Below are positions 35,080-46,371 of a stretch of 64,000 bases of DNA, piece after piece (within the stretch, counting starts at the first letter, position 1; each line of letters begins with the position of its first letter). Origin of the DNA: Terfezia claveryi. Its lineage: Eukaryota > Ascomycota > Pezizomycetes > Pezizales > Pezizaceae. The notes beneath the pieces are model-generated. The model was not told the DNA's origin, searched no databases, and saw only the letters and a program-made list of their open reading frames with translations. The translations under genes and the position numbers were made by a program. The stretch spans positions 1-64,000 of the forward strand of contig WHUX01000260.1 in the NCBI GenBank assembly GCA_015179025.1. Direction: 5' to 3'.

Positions 35080-38000
35080 AAGGGACCTATCATTGGTCAT
35101 TTATCTTTGTCTGTGTTTTCTTTGCCTGCACCTATATCCGTTGATGAATCTCGCTTGTTTGGCGAGCATTTTGTAGTACCAATAACTGTTAAATTCAATA
35201 ATAAAACAGTAGTAACATCAGCTCTCATAGATTGTAGTGCTTTAGGGATAGCCTTTATTGATTAGACCTTCATCAGTAAAAACTCTATACCAACCTCTAA
35301 GCTAAAGACCCCCTACCTTCTTGATGTCATTGATGGCACCCTATCTCATCTGGGGCTATTACCCACCTCGCATGTCTCCCAGTGCCATTGGAGACTATTC
35401 AGAGGACCTTCCTATATTCGTGACCAAACTAAAATATCCAATTGTCCTTGGGATCCCCTGGCTCAGAATGCATGATGTGTCAGTCAGCTTCGACTCTTAC
35501 ACCTTGCAATTCAACAGCCATTATTGCAGAAAAAACTATGGAGGTCCAAAAATCACCATCACAGGACTATGCACATTACCACCCCTGATAATCTACCCAA
35601 CTCAGGTGGTACACCAGCTTGCGCACATCAATGCTGCCCACTGCCCTGCTCCCCTGTTCTCCCTATTCCTGACATTTCCCCTATTCCCCTGTTACCCCAT
35701 TCCCCCGTTCTCCTTGGTCCCCCTGTTCCCCCTGTTCCTCCTGTTCAACCTCCCCAAAGCCCCTGAATATTAGCTTTATTGGGCAGGGCTTTCGTTACCT
35801 ACTAGAAGACACAAGCTGAAGGCGCATGTCCTTTCTATACATGAGGTGAACCTAGAAATCAATAAGACGAGGTCGAGGGAGGAATGGAAGTCCATGGTTC
35901 TAGGTGAATACCATGAATTCATTGACTTGTTCTTAGAGAAGGCCGCGAAGAAGCTCACACCTACCGACCATATGACCATACGATTCTACTGATAGAAGGT
36001 AAAACCCCCCTTATGGCCTGCTCTATGGAATGTCACGACTGGAATTGGAGGCTCTGAAGAAGTACATGGAGGAAAACCTCAACAAGAGCTTCATCCACCA
36101 TAGCTTCTTCCCAGCAGGTGCACCTATATTGTTTGTGAAGAAATCAGACATCTCCCTTAGGTTGTGCGTGGATTATCGTGGCCTAAATAGATTATGGTAA
36201 AAAACAGGTACTCCTTACATCTGATCTAGGAGACATTAGTCAGGCTCTCTAAGGCCAAATGGTTCACCAAATTGGATCTGAGAGAGGCCTACAACTTGGT
36301 ACAAATTGCTGAGAGGGAGGAGTGGAATACTACCTTCCAAATGCGATATAGCCATTTTGAGTATAATGTAGTAATGCCCTTCGCCTAACCAACACCCCGC
36401 CTCTTTTCAGCACTTTATCAATGACACTCTGCGGACTTCCTGGATGTATTCTGTACCACCTACCTGGATGATATCCTCATCTACTCAGATACCCTAGCGG
36501 AATATAAGATTTACGTCCGACAAGTGCTAGAGAAGCTAGAGGGAGCTGGGTTATATCTGAAGCCGGAAAAATGCGAGTTCCATGTACAGAAGGTCAAGTA
36601 CCTGGGGCTGATTATTACTACGAAGGGTATCCAGATAGACTCTACAAAGGTTACTGCGATCCAGGAGTGGGAAACTCCAGCCAACCTCAAGGATGTACAG
36701 GCCTGCCTAGGATTCGCTAACTTCTACCAGGGTTTATCCTGGGATATTCGAAGATCGTGGCACCCTTGATGGCATTGACAAGGACAAAGGGTATGGGCAA
36801 AAGCCAGTGCTTCCAGTAGAGTTTAGAAGCCCAATCTACCTTCAAGAAGCTTAAGGAAGCTTTCTGCTCAGCCCTAATCCTGGCTTATTTTGACCCTGAT
36901 AGTAAGTGTATCATGGAAACGGATGCCTCCGACTATGTCTCTGCCAGAATCCTGTTCTAGTATGTCAATAGAGTCCTCCACTCAGTGGCCTATTTCTCTA
37001 AAAAGCACTCTCCAGCAGAGTGTAATTACGAGATCTATGATAAGGAATTAATGGCCATTATGTAAGCATTCGAGGAATGGAGACCACACCTGGAATTGGC
37101 AAAGGGTGTTATCGAGGTCCTCTCTAACTATAAGAACCTAGAGTACTTTACAACCACTAAATTGCTAAACCACTGACAGGCTAAGTGGTCGGAATTTCTC
37201 TCTCGGTTTAACTTCAAGATAAGATATTGCCCTGGAAAGGCTGGGGCAAGCCAGACGCACTGACCAAGAGATCAGGAGATCTCTCTAAGGGGGGGATGAA
37301 AGGCTGAAATACTAGAACTAGGTAGTACTGAAGCCGGAAAATCTTGACCTGGCCGCCAACATTCTGGCTGAGGCTAAGGCTGAGGCTGAGGCTGAAGCTG
37401 AGATCATGGATGTCGAGGCCAATGCAGATGCTAGAAGTGATCTCCGACAACAGGTAGAAAGGGCATATGCGGATGACCCACTGGCTAAAGACATTATCAC
37501 CGTAGTGGATTCCGGCTAGTGCCACCACCCCAAGATTTCTCTAGCCGAGTGTACTATCCAGGAGGGCATCCTCTACTACCTCGAATGGCTCTATGTACCG
37601 GAAGGAGAACTGCGTTTGCGATTGATCAAGGAATACTACAACAGCCTAATTGCAAGTTACCTTGAGGTGGCTAAAATGTTAGAGCTGCTAGCTTGGGAAT
37701 ACATATGGATTGACTAGTGGAAGGATGTGGAACGGTACGTATGGAATTGCCAAGTTTGCAGACGTTCTAAGCCTGTCCACCATGCCCCATATGGGACCCT
37801 GAAACCTCTGGACATCTTGGATTGACCCTGGCTGTACCTAACCATGGACTTTTTGACAGGATTGCCAGAAGACGTAGGGTTCAATACCATCTTGATGCTG
37901 GTAGACCGGTTGATAAAGATGAGGCATATTATACCTTGCCGGAATACCTGCTCTACTCCAAAGTTAGCCAACCTCTACCTTAATAATGTATTCCGGTACC

Positions 38001-38896
38001 ATGGCCTCCCTGAATTGATTGTGTCTGACTGTGGCCCCCAGTTTACCTCAGAATTCTAGCAAGCCTTCTGCAAACTTCTGGAGATCAAAGTTTGTCTGAC
38101 AATAGCTTACCACCCCCAGACAGACAGCCAATCAAACAGGATGAATGCCACTATAGAGCAATATTTGAGGGCTTTCGTCAATTACCAGCAGGACAACTGG
38201 GTTTCGTTGCTAGCAACCTGCGAATTCACTGCCAACAACCAGTTCTTGGAGTCCTCGAAAACCTCTCTCTTCCTGGCCAATTATGGTTGGCACCCCCAAT
38301 TCGTAGATACTTTAGCACCCTCATAGAAAGCCCATCCCCCGGCTAAGGAATTCACAGCTGGAATTGCTGAACTCCACTATACCCTGAAAGCTGAGCTGGG
38401 ATATGCACAAGCCCGGCAAGCCGAATATGCCAATGGATCATGGTTGCCAGCCCCCAGGTATCAGCCAAGAGATAAGGTGTGGCTCTCCAGCAGGCACTTC
38501 CAGATGGAACGGCCATCTTGCAAGCTCGACCATAAGTTCCTGGGTCCATTTGAGGTGGTGGCCGCTGTGGGCACTCATGCCTATCGATTGAGGTTTCTCA
38601 AGGATATCAAACGCCACCCGGTTGTAGATGTATCGAAAATTGAGCCAGCGACTGACAATCCCCTCCCAGGGCAGAAACACCCCCTACCTTCTCCAGTGGT
38701 TATCGAAGCTGAAGAGGAATAGGAGGTAGAGGAAGTGCTAGACTCGCGAAAGAGGTATGGACATCTGCAGTACAAGGTTAAATGGGTAGGGGATGAGGAG
38801 GCTACCTGGCAACCTACTGAGGACCTGGAAAATGCTCAGGATCTAGTCTCCCTGTTCCATCAGCGATACCCGAGGAAGCCCCATCTGGTTGAGTGA
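35080..38896 (+). pseudogene. Gypsy-B pol: protease, RT, RNase H, integrase, chromodomain
   Basis: Protease is seen as TVKFNNKTVVTSALIDCSAL, where DCSA replaces the expected D-S/C-G-A. RT has [20 protein letters not shown] and catalytic YLDD (36461-36472, in FCTTYLDDILIYSD). RNase H has a recognisable METDASDYVSARIL. Integrase has an HHCC-finger end (CQVCRRSKPVHH near 37748) and DDE-region motifs MDFLTGLPEDVGFNTILMLV and IVSDCGPQFTSEF. The chromodomain lies at about 38727-38880 (YGHLQYKVKWVGDEEATWQP), followed by a stop at 38894-38896. Gag start to pol stop is 5016 nt, divisible by three. At least nine internal stops (for example 34465, 36958, 37519, 37711, 38059, 38719) are TAG/TAA where CAG/CAA would fit. 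Confidence 0.92.
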
Positions 38897-39099
38897 TCTC
38901 CCCATATCTGAGTTAGGGTTCTTGTCCTTGTTCTTGTTGTTGTTGTCTCTATTATCACCTGCGATACAGGTGATAGGTCTTTGTTGTTGTTTGGAGTTGG
39001 GGTTCTTGTTCTTGCACTTGTTGTTGTTTCCTGTGTTGATTTTGCCGGTTGCTATGCCCAGGCCTCTGTCACTGGAGCTCCAGCCTAAAGGGGGGATAG

Positions 39100-39640
39100 T
39101 GTCACAACCATGTGCTCAGTTGTCCTCGCCATCACCTATGATGCAGATGATGGGTTATTACTATTGTTGTCTTTACTATCACCTGCGATTGTAGGTGATG
39201 GGTTATTGTTATCATTACCTTACTTGGCTTCCAAGCTAGAGATCTTGGGAAGCTTATTCCTTCTGGTGGCCTTGGCCTTGGCTAGGAAGGAAGCCTGTAT
39301 ATATAGCTTGCTCTCTCCGCCCTCTTGTTGGATCCCCATCTAACATTTTGTATACCTAATACAGGACCTTGTCTCTCTACGAAGGTATACCTCCCTTGTA
39401 TACCCCCTCGTCTTGCCTTGTCCCATGAATAACTCTGTAGCACAGCTGCCCCCCTCCAACATACGCAGCAACTGCCTCCGCATATCTTGTGCCTTTTGCC
39501 CTCTACCCTTCTTGCCTCTTGCTCTTGCCCCCTGTCCTAGCCTTTCTCGGTCACACATGTAGCATTCTTATGTGTATGTTACCCTTGCCACTGCCCTGGC
39601 GTACCCCTTGGTCGCCTTGTCCCCCAGAGCCCTCGTTATA
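39100..39640 (+). repeat. Gypsy-B 3' LTR
   Basis: 541 bp, begins TGTCACAAC and ends CGTTATA (RIP-type change of CA). The two LTRs differ mostly by transitions. Confidence 0.95.
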
Positions 39641-39645
39641 ATATA
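39641..39645 (+). repeat. Gypsy-B target-site duplication, right copy (ATATA)
   Basis: Matches 33231-33235; Gypsy-A sequence resumes directly after it. Confidence 0.85.
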
Positions 39646-42600
39646 CTTTCAACAAACAAGAAAAAGAAAGATAATATATATAGTATAGAAAAAGCAGCTA
39701 TATATCTAAAGATTATAAAGAGGACAAACAATTGAAAACTCCTTCTCTTTCGATAGATGCTACTATAAATAATAGAAACCAGGAGTATACTAATAAGAAG
39801 GTTCGAGCTAATAAAGGATACCTTAAAATTACTAAACTTGGTTTGAAGGAAGAGTTAGGAAATAAATAAAAAGTATATTATCTACTATTAGACATACTTC
39901 TAGGCATTCTCCTCTTTTAACAGTTTGAATTTTTATTGCTGGAGAAGAAGTCAAAGCTATGATAAATTGTAGAGCAAGTACTATAGTTGTTGGAAAAAGG
40001 TTAGCAATTAAGTTAGGAATTTGGAAAAGAGTTCAGGAAGTTAAGGTTAAGTAAGGAGATAGATCTCAAATGTCTAAAGAAAAATATGTAGTTAATACTA
40101 GGTTTGTTATATTGGATTCTACTTCTTATTCCTTAGGTAAGTTTAAGATAGATACTGAAGTTTTGAATATTGGAAAAAGGATTTTATCTTGGGTTTATCT
40201 TAGTTAATGGAAAATAGTTTCTTAGTTAATACTCAAGATAAGTGCTTGAGATAAGTTTCTATAGGTTTGATTGTTCTTTATTCTATTAGATGAATTTCTT
40301 CAGTTTCTATATTAGAATTTGAAGAAGTATTAGAAGATAGTGAGATTGTACTTATTATTAACATAAGTGAATGATACTCTTATTATGCATATTACTTTAC
40401 TATAGAACAGGTTGCTAGACTTCCTAAATACAAGTCATAGAACTATGAAATCTTTTTCTGAGACCCAAATGCAAAGATACCTTTTAGAACTATCTACAAG
40501 ACTACATGGGAAGAAAATAAAGTCTTCTAAAAGTATCTTGATAAGAACTTTCCTACAACTAAAGTTCAATGCTTATACTCTTCTGCTAGTCCTCTTATCC
40601 TTTTCATTCCAAAGAAAAATATATTCTTAAGGCTCTATATTGATTATTAAGCCTTTAACTGTCTTACTATCCTAAATAAATACCTACTCCTTCTTATTTC
40701 AAAACTACTTGATAAGACCTATAGAGGTAAATAGTTTACTAGACTGAACCTCAAGAATGGGTATAACCTTATTAGGATTATAATAAGAAATAAGTAGAAG
40801 ACAGCATTTAGGATAAAGAAGAGACTATTCAAGTATACTGTTATGCTTTTTGGGTTAACCAATATATCTGCTACCTTTTAAGAGATAATAGATATGATCT
40901 TTAAGGATATAGAAGGATATATCTAGTACTTGAATGATATTCTTATCTATAGAGGAGAGATAGAAGAAGAGTATCAATAGCTGGTTGAAAAAGTTCTATA
41001 GCAATATATCTAATATAGATTAGCAATCAATCTTACAAAGTCTAAATTCTATATCTAAAAGACCTTATTCCTTGATCATATTGTAAATAGTCAACAAGTT
41101 TGAATAGACCTCTTCAAGCTCAAAACTATGTCTCAATAGCCTATTCCTATTAAGAAGAAAGAGATACAAGCTTTTCTAGGCTTTGCTAACTATTATTATT
41201 AATTTAGTACTAATTATAGTGCTAAGATACACCCTTTAATTGACTTGACAAAAGATGTTCCCTTCAGCTAGAGATATGAGCAATAGCAAGCCTTTAAAGA
41301 TTTTCGAGAATGTTTCTTTACTGTATCTATCTTAATATAGTTTAATAGAAAACACCTTAAGACAATTATAGAACTTGATACTAGCAATCAGGCTATTACT
41401 AGTATTCTTTATCAATACTATATTATTAATAGAGGAAAGCAACTTTACTCTATTGAATACTATATAAAAACCCTTACTATAGCTTAATACAATTGGCCTA
41501 TCTATAATAAAGAATTGTTTGCAATAATGAATTTTTTCTAAAAGTAGTGAGATTAGTAAGTAAGTGTTCAAGTGAATATCTATACAAACTGTCAAGGGTT
41601 ACAGTATTTTAATACAAAGTAAAAGCTTAACTTCCATCAAGCCATCTAGTACCTCTATATATTAGAGTTCATCTATAATATTCACTACAGACTCAGTTCA
41701 AAAATAGGTAAGCTAGATAGTTTATTTAAATATTTAAGAGAAGAGAAATCTAGTATAGATACTAGATATTTAGAAGATAGATAACTTATAATACTAGTAG
41801 AAGAGTATAAAGAAGAAGCAGAAGATATTAAAGTAGAAGAAATAGATGTAGTTAAATAGCAGAAAAAAGATAGACTATAGGTCATACCTCTCGAATTTAA
41901 GTTGAAAGTACTAAGGCAGTACTATAATAGTTAAGTAGTAGAATATTGAGAAAGACATCATACTTAAAAGCTAGTGTTAAGGAACTTTATATGAAATAAG
42001 TAGTAGAAAAATATTGTGAACTATATAGCAGGATATATTAAATATCAGAAAGCAAAGGCAGACAGGTATAGTAGGTAAATAAAGTTAGTACTGATGCCAA
42101 CTAAAGAATAACTATTCGAGAAAATAGCAATGGACTTTGTCTATAAGCTACTAAAGTCAAAAGGCTTTAATGCAATACTCATTATTACAGACTAGTTTAC
42201 AAAAGTGCAATACTACATTCTAGCAAAAACTATATAGACAGTATCTAATATTGCTGATACCTATATCAATAAGATATAGAGACTCTATAGCCTTCTCAGA
42301 CATATTACCTCTGACTGGAGTCTACAATTTGCCTATAGATTCTTCAAAAAGCTTAACTAAAAGCTTAGTATTTCTCTCTACCTTTCAACTGCCTACTATC
42401 CTCAAACCAATAGACTGGTTAAATGAGCAGTCCAAACACTTAAGTAATACCTTTATATATACTATTATAATAGATAAGCTTGATAGAAATAATAGTTACC
42501 CTTAACTAAATTTGTCTATAATACTACTACCTACTCCACTTATAAATACTTCTCCTATTAGAGTCTCTATAGCTTTGACCTACATACTATTCACCTTTCA

Positions 42601-42837
42601 GATACCTATGAATTCTCTTTTCCTACTATTGAAGAATGGCTAGACCAAATGACAACTGTACACAACCAAATTTATTATATCCTCAAGTAAATCAATTATA
42701 AAGAAAGTACTATTTACCTTGAAAAAGCATACAGGTTTGCTATTAATAATTAGGTATTAGTAGACTACTGGAACTTACAAATACAAGCCAGAAATAACCA
42801 TTCCCTCACTAGCAAGTAAATAGGCCCTTACAAGGTT
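39646..42837 (+). pseudogene. Gypsy-A pol relic, first part (protease to integrase)
   Basis: The translation is full of stops but in gypsy order. A protease-like segment is near 39950 (AMINCRASTIVVGKRLAIKL). RT spans about 40590-41100 (PLILFIPKKNIFLRLYIDY, FTRLNLKNGYNLIRI, KRLFKYTVMLFGLTN and YLNDILIY, where YLND replaces catalytic YLDD). RNase H-like sequence lies near 41340-41560. Integrase sequence runs from about 41880 (KAMADFVYKLL-like, then FNAILIITD*FTK) to 42837. The frame is cut at GPYKV by the foldback element and resumes at 46004 with IEPISLYI. Confidence 0.8.
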
Positions 42838-43097
42838 CATCAGCAAAAAAAATATTCGCGTCATGTGTCTTCCTGTGCGTCCGACGCACAGGACGCATGG
42901 GACAGGAACTTACAATCAGGACGCCAAACGCTTGGTGCACCAGCGTCGGGACGCAACACTCGTGCGCACCAGCGTCGGGCGGCAACACTCGTGCGCACCA
43001 GCGCCCAGGACGCAACACATGTGTGCTCCCACGCCTGGGACGCAACAGAAGTATGCTACTGCTTCTTGGACGCAATATGAGATGGGCTGCTCGTCCC
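42838..43097 (+). repeat. Foldback element left end with subterminal repeats
   Basis: GC-rich end containing a unit of about 29 bp (GCACCAGCGTCGGGACGCAA, then CACTCGTGC) repeated at least three times at 42936-43022, plus further GGGACGCAAC motifs. Repeated subterminal motifs of this kind are often transposase-binding sites; that role is an inference. Confidence 0.7.
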
Positions 43098-43860
43098 CAA
43101 CGCTATAGGTTCCACGTCTGGCATTGGTGAACCAGGGCCCCAAATCGCTCTCTTCTACAATGCACACCCGCTACCAGCTTGCAATACGACGCTCTATCAC
43201 CAGCCAGCTACGTAGCCGCTATTGCGGCCATTGAATATGCACGCAGCAGAAATATCCATTGTATTCGCTAATAATTATATACACAGAAGTATTGAGCAAT
43301 AGATATATATATAGAACATGCAATCGCTGTAATACTCGCTCTAATACTCGCTCCAATGCTCTAATACTCGCTCCAATACTCGCTCTAATACTCGCCCTAA
43401 TACTCGCTCTAATACTCGCCCTAATACTCGCTCTAATACTCGCCTTAATACTCGCTCCAATACTCGCTCTCATACTCGCTCTATTAATTGCTCTAATGCT
43501 CGCCATAATGTGCTGGGATATAGAACGAAGGGAAAATGCGCGGGGAAGGGAGGTATATATACAGGAAAACCATAGTTGCCAAGGCCGACTGCTAAGGCCG
43601 ACAATTTAGACTTTCCGAAGACAATGAGATAAGGGATAACAAGAGAAGTGGCAAGACAGTGATCAATGGCGCTCAGCCCCCTTTCGCCCGCGGGTGCCGT
43701 ACTCTTCAATGCCTGGCCTGGTAATAGTCATATTGGGAAATCGTAGTCGTTGTATCGAGATATGTGCGTAGTTCACGCTTTGTGATATGTTTCGTAGGAA
43801 TTCATGCATTCGTGGGCATATATATATATATATGTGCGAGAAACTCGTGCTTTTGGAGAC
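43098..43860 (+). repeat. Foldback element left inverted arm
   Basis: Inverted complement of about 45000-45722. It contains a 12-bp minisatellite (CTAATACTCGCY) at 43335-43500, mirrored in the right arm as TTAGAGCGAGTA units. The last ~240 bp match the right arm with only about three C/T or G/A differences. Confidence 0.85.
43335..43505 (+). repeat. 12-bp minisatellite (CTAATACTCGCY)n in the left arm
   Basis: About 13 imperfect units. Being a multiple of three, it stays open in several frames and gives spurious ALILALIL-type peptides. Confidence 0.9.
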
Positions 43861-45050
43861 ATATATATATATATGCCCGCGAATGCATGCATTTCTCTAT
43901 ATGTCTCCAAAAGCACGAGTTTCTCGCATATATATATATATGTCTCCAAAAGCACGAGTTTCTCGCACATATATATATATATATGCCTGCGAATGTATGC
44001 ATTTCTCTATATGTCTCCAAAAGCACGAGTTTCTCGCATATATATATATATGACTCCCAAAGCACGAGTTTCTCGCACATATATATATATATATGCCCGC
44101 GAATGCATGCATTTCTCTATATGTCTCCAAAAGCACGAGTTTCTCGCATATATATATATATGACTCCCAAAGCACGAGTTTCTCGCACATATATATATAT
44201 ATATGCCCGCGAATGCATGTTTCTCTATATGTCTCCAAAAGCACGAGTTTCTCGCACATATATATATATATATGCCCGCGAATGTATGCATTTCTCTATA
44301 TGTCTCCAAAAGCATGAGTTTCTCGCATATATATATATATGACTCCCAAAGCACGAGTTTCTCGCACATATATATATATATATGCCCGCGAATGCATGCA
44401 TTTCTCTATATGTCTCCAAAAGCACGAGTTTCCCGCATATATATATATATGTCTCCAAAAGCACGAGTTTCTCGCACATATATATATATATATGCCCGCG
44501 AATGTATGCATTTCTCTATATGTCTCCAAAAGCACGAGTTTCTCGCATATATATATATATGACTCCCAAAGCACGAGTTTCTCGTACATATATATATATA
44601 TATGCCCGCGAATTCATGCATTTCTCTATATGTCTCCAAAAGCATGAGTTTCTCGCATATATATATATATGACTCCCAAAGCACGAGTTTCTCGCACATA
44701 TATATATATATATGCCCGCGAATGCATGTTTCTCTATATGTCTCCAAAAGCACGAGTTTCTCGCAGATATATGTATATGACTCCCAAAGCATGAGTTTCT
44801 CGCACATATATATATATATATGCCCGCGAATGCATGTTTCTCTATATGTCTCCAAAAGCACGAGTTTCTCGCACATATATATATATATATGCCCGCGAAT
44901 GCATGCATTTCTCTATATGTCTCCAAAAGCACGAGTTTCTCGCACATTATATATATATATGCCCGCGAATGCATGTTTCTCTATATGTCTCCAAAAGCAC
45001 GAGTTTCTCGAACATATATATATATATATGCCCGCGAATGCATGAATTCC
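43861..45050 (+). repeat. Higher-order tandem array in the foldback element
   Basis: GCCCGCGAA-type unit starts fall at about 43875, 43985, 44095, 44205, 44274, 44384, 44494, 44604, 44714, 44822, 44891, 44961 and 45030. Spacings are therefore about 110 or 69 bp. A 69-bp unit is CGCGAATGCATGCATTTCTC, then TATATGTCTCCAAAAGCACG, AGTTTCTCGCACA and a TA run. The 110-bp unit adds a second module, GACTCCCAAAGCACGAGTTT plus another TA run. The (TA)n spacers and GCATGC make each unit partly self-complementary. Frames stay open on both strands but are artefacts of the repeat. Confidence 0.92.
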
Positions 45051-45722
45051 TACAAAACATATCACAAAGCGTGAACTACGCACATATCTCGATACAACGA
45101 CTACGATTTCCCAATATGACTATTACCAGGCCAGGCATTGAAGAGTACGGCACCCGCGGGCGAAAGGGGGCTAAGCGCCATTGATCACTGTCCTGCCACT
45201 TCTCTTGTTATCCCTTATCTCATTGTCTTCGGAAAGTCTAAATTGTCGGCCTTAGCAGTCGGCCTTGGCAACTATGGTTTTCCTGTATATATACCTCCCT
45301 TCCCCGCGCATTTTCCCTTCGCTCTATATCCCAGCACATTACGGCGAGCATTAGAGCGAGTATTAGAGCAAGTATTAGAGCGAGTATTAGAGCGAGTATT
45401 AGAGCGAGCATTAGAGCGAGTATTGGAGCGAGTATTAGAGTGAGTATTGGAGCGAGTATTAGAGCGAGTGTTAGGGCAATTGAAGCAGCGAATGCATGTT
45501 CTATATATATATCTTATACTCAATACTTCTGTGTATATAATTATTAGCAAATACAATGGATATTTCTGCTGCATGCATATTCAATGGCTGCAATAGCGGC
45601 TACGTAGCTGGCTGGTGATAGAGCATCGTAGATGCAAGCTGGTAGCGGGTGTGCATTGTAGAAGAGAGCAATTTGGGGCCCTGGTTCAGAAATGCCAGAC
45701 GTGGAACCTATAGTGTTAACAA
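45000..45722 (-). repeat. Foldback element right inverted arm
   Basis: Mirror of 43098-43860, including the GGCCTTAGCAGTCGGCCTTG block, the 12-bp minisatellite at about 45345-45478 (TTAGAGCGAGTA units) and the ACGTAGCTGGCTGGTGATAG block. Confidence 0.85.
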
Positions 45723-46003
45723 CCTCAATTGAGTTGATGATGCGATGGCAATGAACTCTGACATCCAGACGTTGAGCTTATGTCAACCACCGTCCGGACG
45801 GTTTTCGAGGCCCCAATGGCGTCCGGACGGCTTTCGGGGCCCCAATGGCGTCAGGAAGGTATTGCTACGCAGTGCGGGGCCCTAGTTGCGTCCGGATTGT
45901 AATGCAATACCCCAGTGCGTCCGGACGCACGGGACGCACAGGACGTAAAATCGCGTCCGGACGCTTGGTGGTGCGTCCTGACGCATATTTCTTTTTGCTG
46001 ATG
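45723..46003 (+). repeat. Foldback element right end with GTCCGGAC palindromes
   Basis: It contains GCGTCCGGACG-type palindromes at least five times within 45780-45965, and a duplicated GGCCCCAATGGCGTC block. It differs from the left end except for the terminal 12-14 bp and a general GACGCA theme. Confidence 0.75.
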
Positions 46004-46371
46004 TTATTGAACCTATTAGTTTATATATATATAGGCTTGAAGTTCTATAAAGTATACAATAGTATAATGTTATTCATATTATCCTCCTTAAACCATTCAA
46101 ACAATAAGATGAGCCATAATATATAAATAGAGATAAACTAGATATCTTCAAAGTTGAATCTATAGTAGACTTCTAGAAAAATATAGGAGTGGTCAAGTAT
46201 AGGATACATTGGGTAGAGTATATAGAGTTCAAGGATATATGGGAAACCTTTAACAAGTTAGATAACTATATAAAAGAGCTTAAGAAGTATCATAAAAAGT
46301 TTCCTAATAAGCTATAAAATAAAAGGGATATATGAGGCTGACTCTATATCAACATAATTAATGGAAGGAGA
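46004..46371 (+). pseudogene. Gypsy-A pol relic, C-terminal part with chromodomain
   Basis: Continues the integrase tail (IEPISLYI) and ends with a chromodomain-like segment, FKVESIVDF*KNIGVVKYRI followed by HWVEYIEFKDIWETFNKLDN, to about 46317. A purine tract (GGAAGGAGATA) directly precedes the putative LTR start. Confidence 0.7.

Larger units (their letters stand above)
33236..39640 (+). mobile_element. Gypsy-B: chromovirus-type Ty3/gypsy retrotransposon
   Basis: It has two 541-bp LTRs (33236-33776 and 39100-39640), a purine tract AAAGGGGGGATAG directly before the 3' LTR, a 5-bp duplication ATATA, and gag-pol with a C-terminal chromodomain, 6405 bp in all. It is inserted in Gypsy-A between gag and protease. 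It keeps much higher GC than its host, but stops at Gln positions show RIP-like damage has begun. Confidence 0.95.
42838..46003. mobile_element. Foldback (long inverted-repeat) DNA element with internal higher-order tandem array
   Basis: It begins CATCAGCAAAAA and ends TTTTTGCTGATG, perfect 12-bp terminal inverted repeats, and precisely interrupts Gypsy-A integrase (GPYKV | IEPISLYI). Flanks suggest a short TT or GTT duplication. Three zones are seen: GC-rich asymmetric ends of about 260-280 bp; inverted arms of about 0.72-0.76 kb (43098-43860 versus about 45000-45722) that differ at only a few bases where checked; and a central array. No transposase frame is present, so it would be non-autonomous. 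The near-identical arms in a badly decayed host element mean a late insertion or arm-to-arm correction. It fits no superfamily I can name. Confidence 0.85.

Noticed and set aside
36524..36769. Separate small genes within Gypsy-B
   Set aside because: They are fragments of a single gag-pol frame broken by stops; listing them as genes would be misleading.
43219..43506. Antifreeze-like alanine/serine repeat protein (SIRASIRAS)
   Set aside because: A translation of the 12-bp minisatellite; mirrored in the other arm.
43764..45184. Many 75-190-codon open frames on both strands rich in YIYIC and KHEFLA-type peptides
   Set aside because: They are the same tandem DNA repeat read in different frames; openness on both strands follows from repeat composition, not coding.
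43470..45443. A frame starting MKSTAPAGERGLSAIDH present in both foldback arms
   Set aside because: It occurs twice only because the arms are inverted copies. It merges into the 12-bp minisatellite and matches no protein family I recognise.
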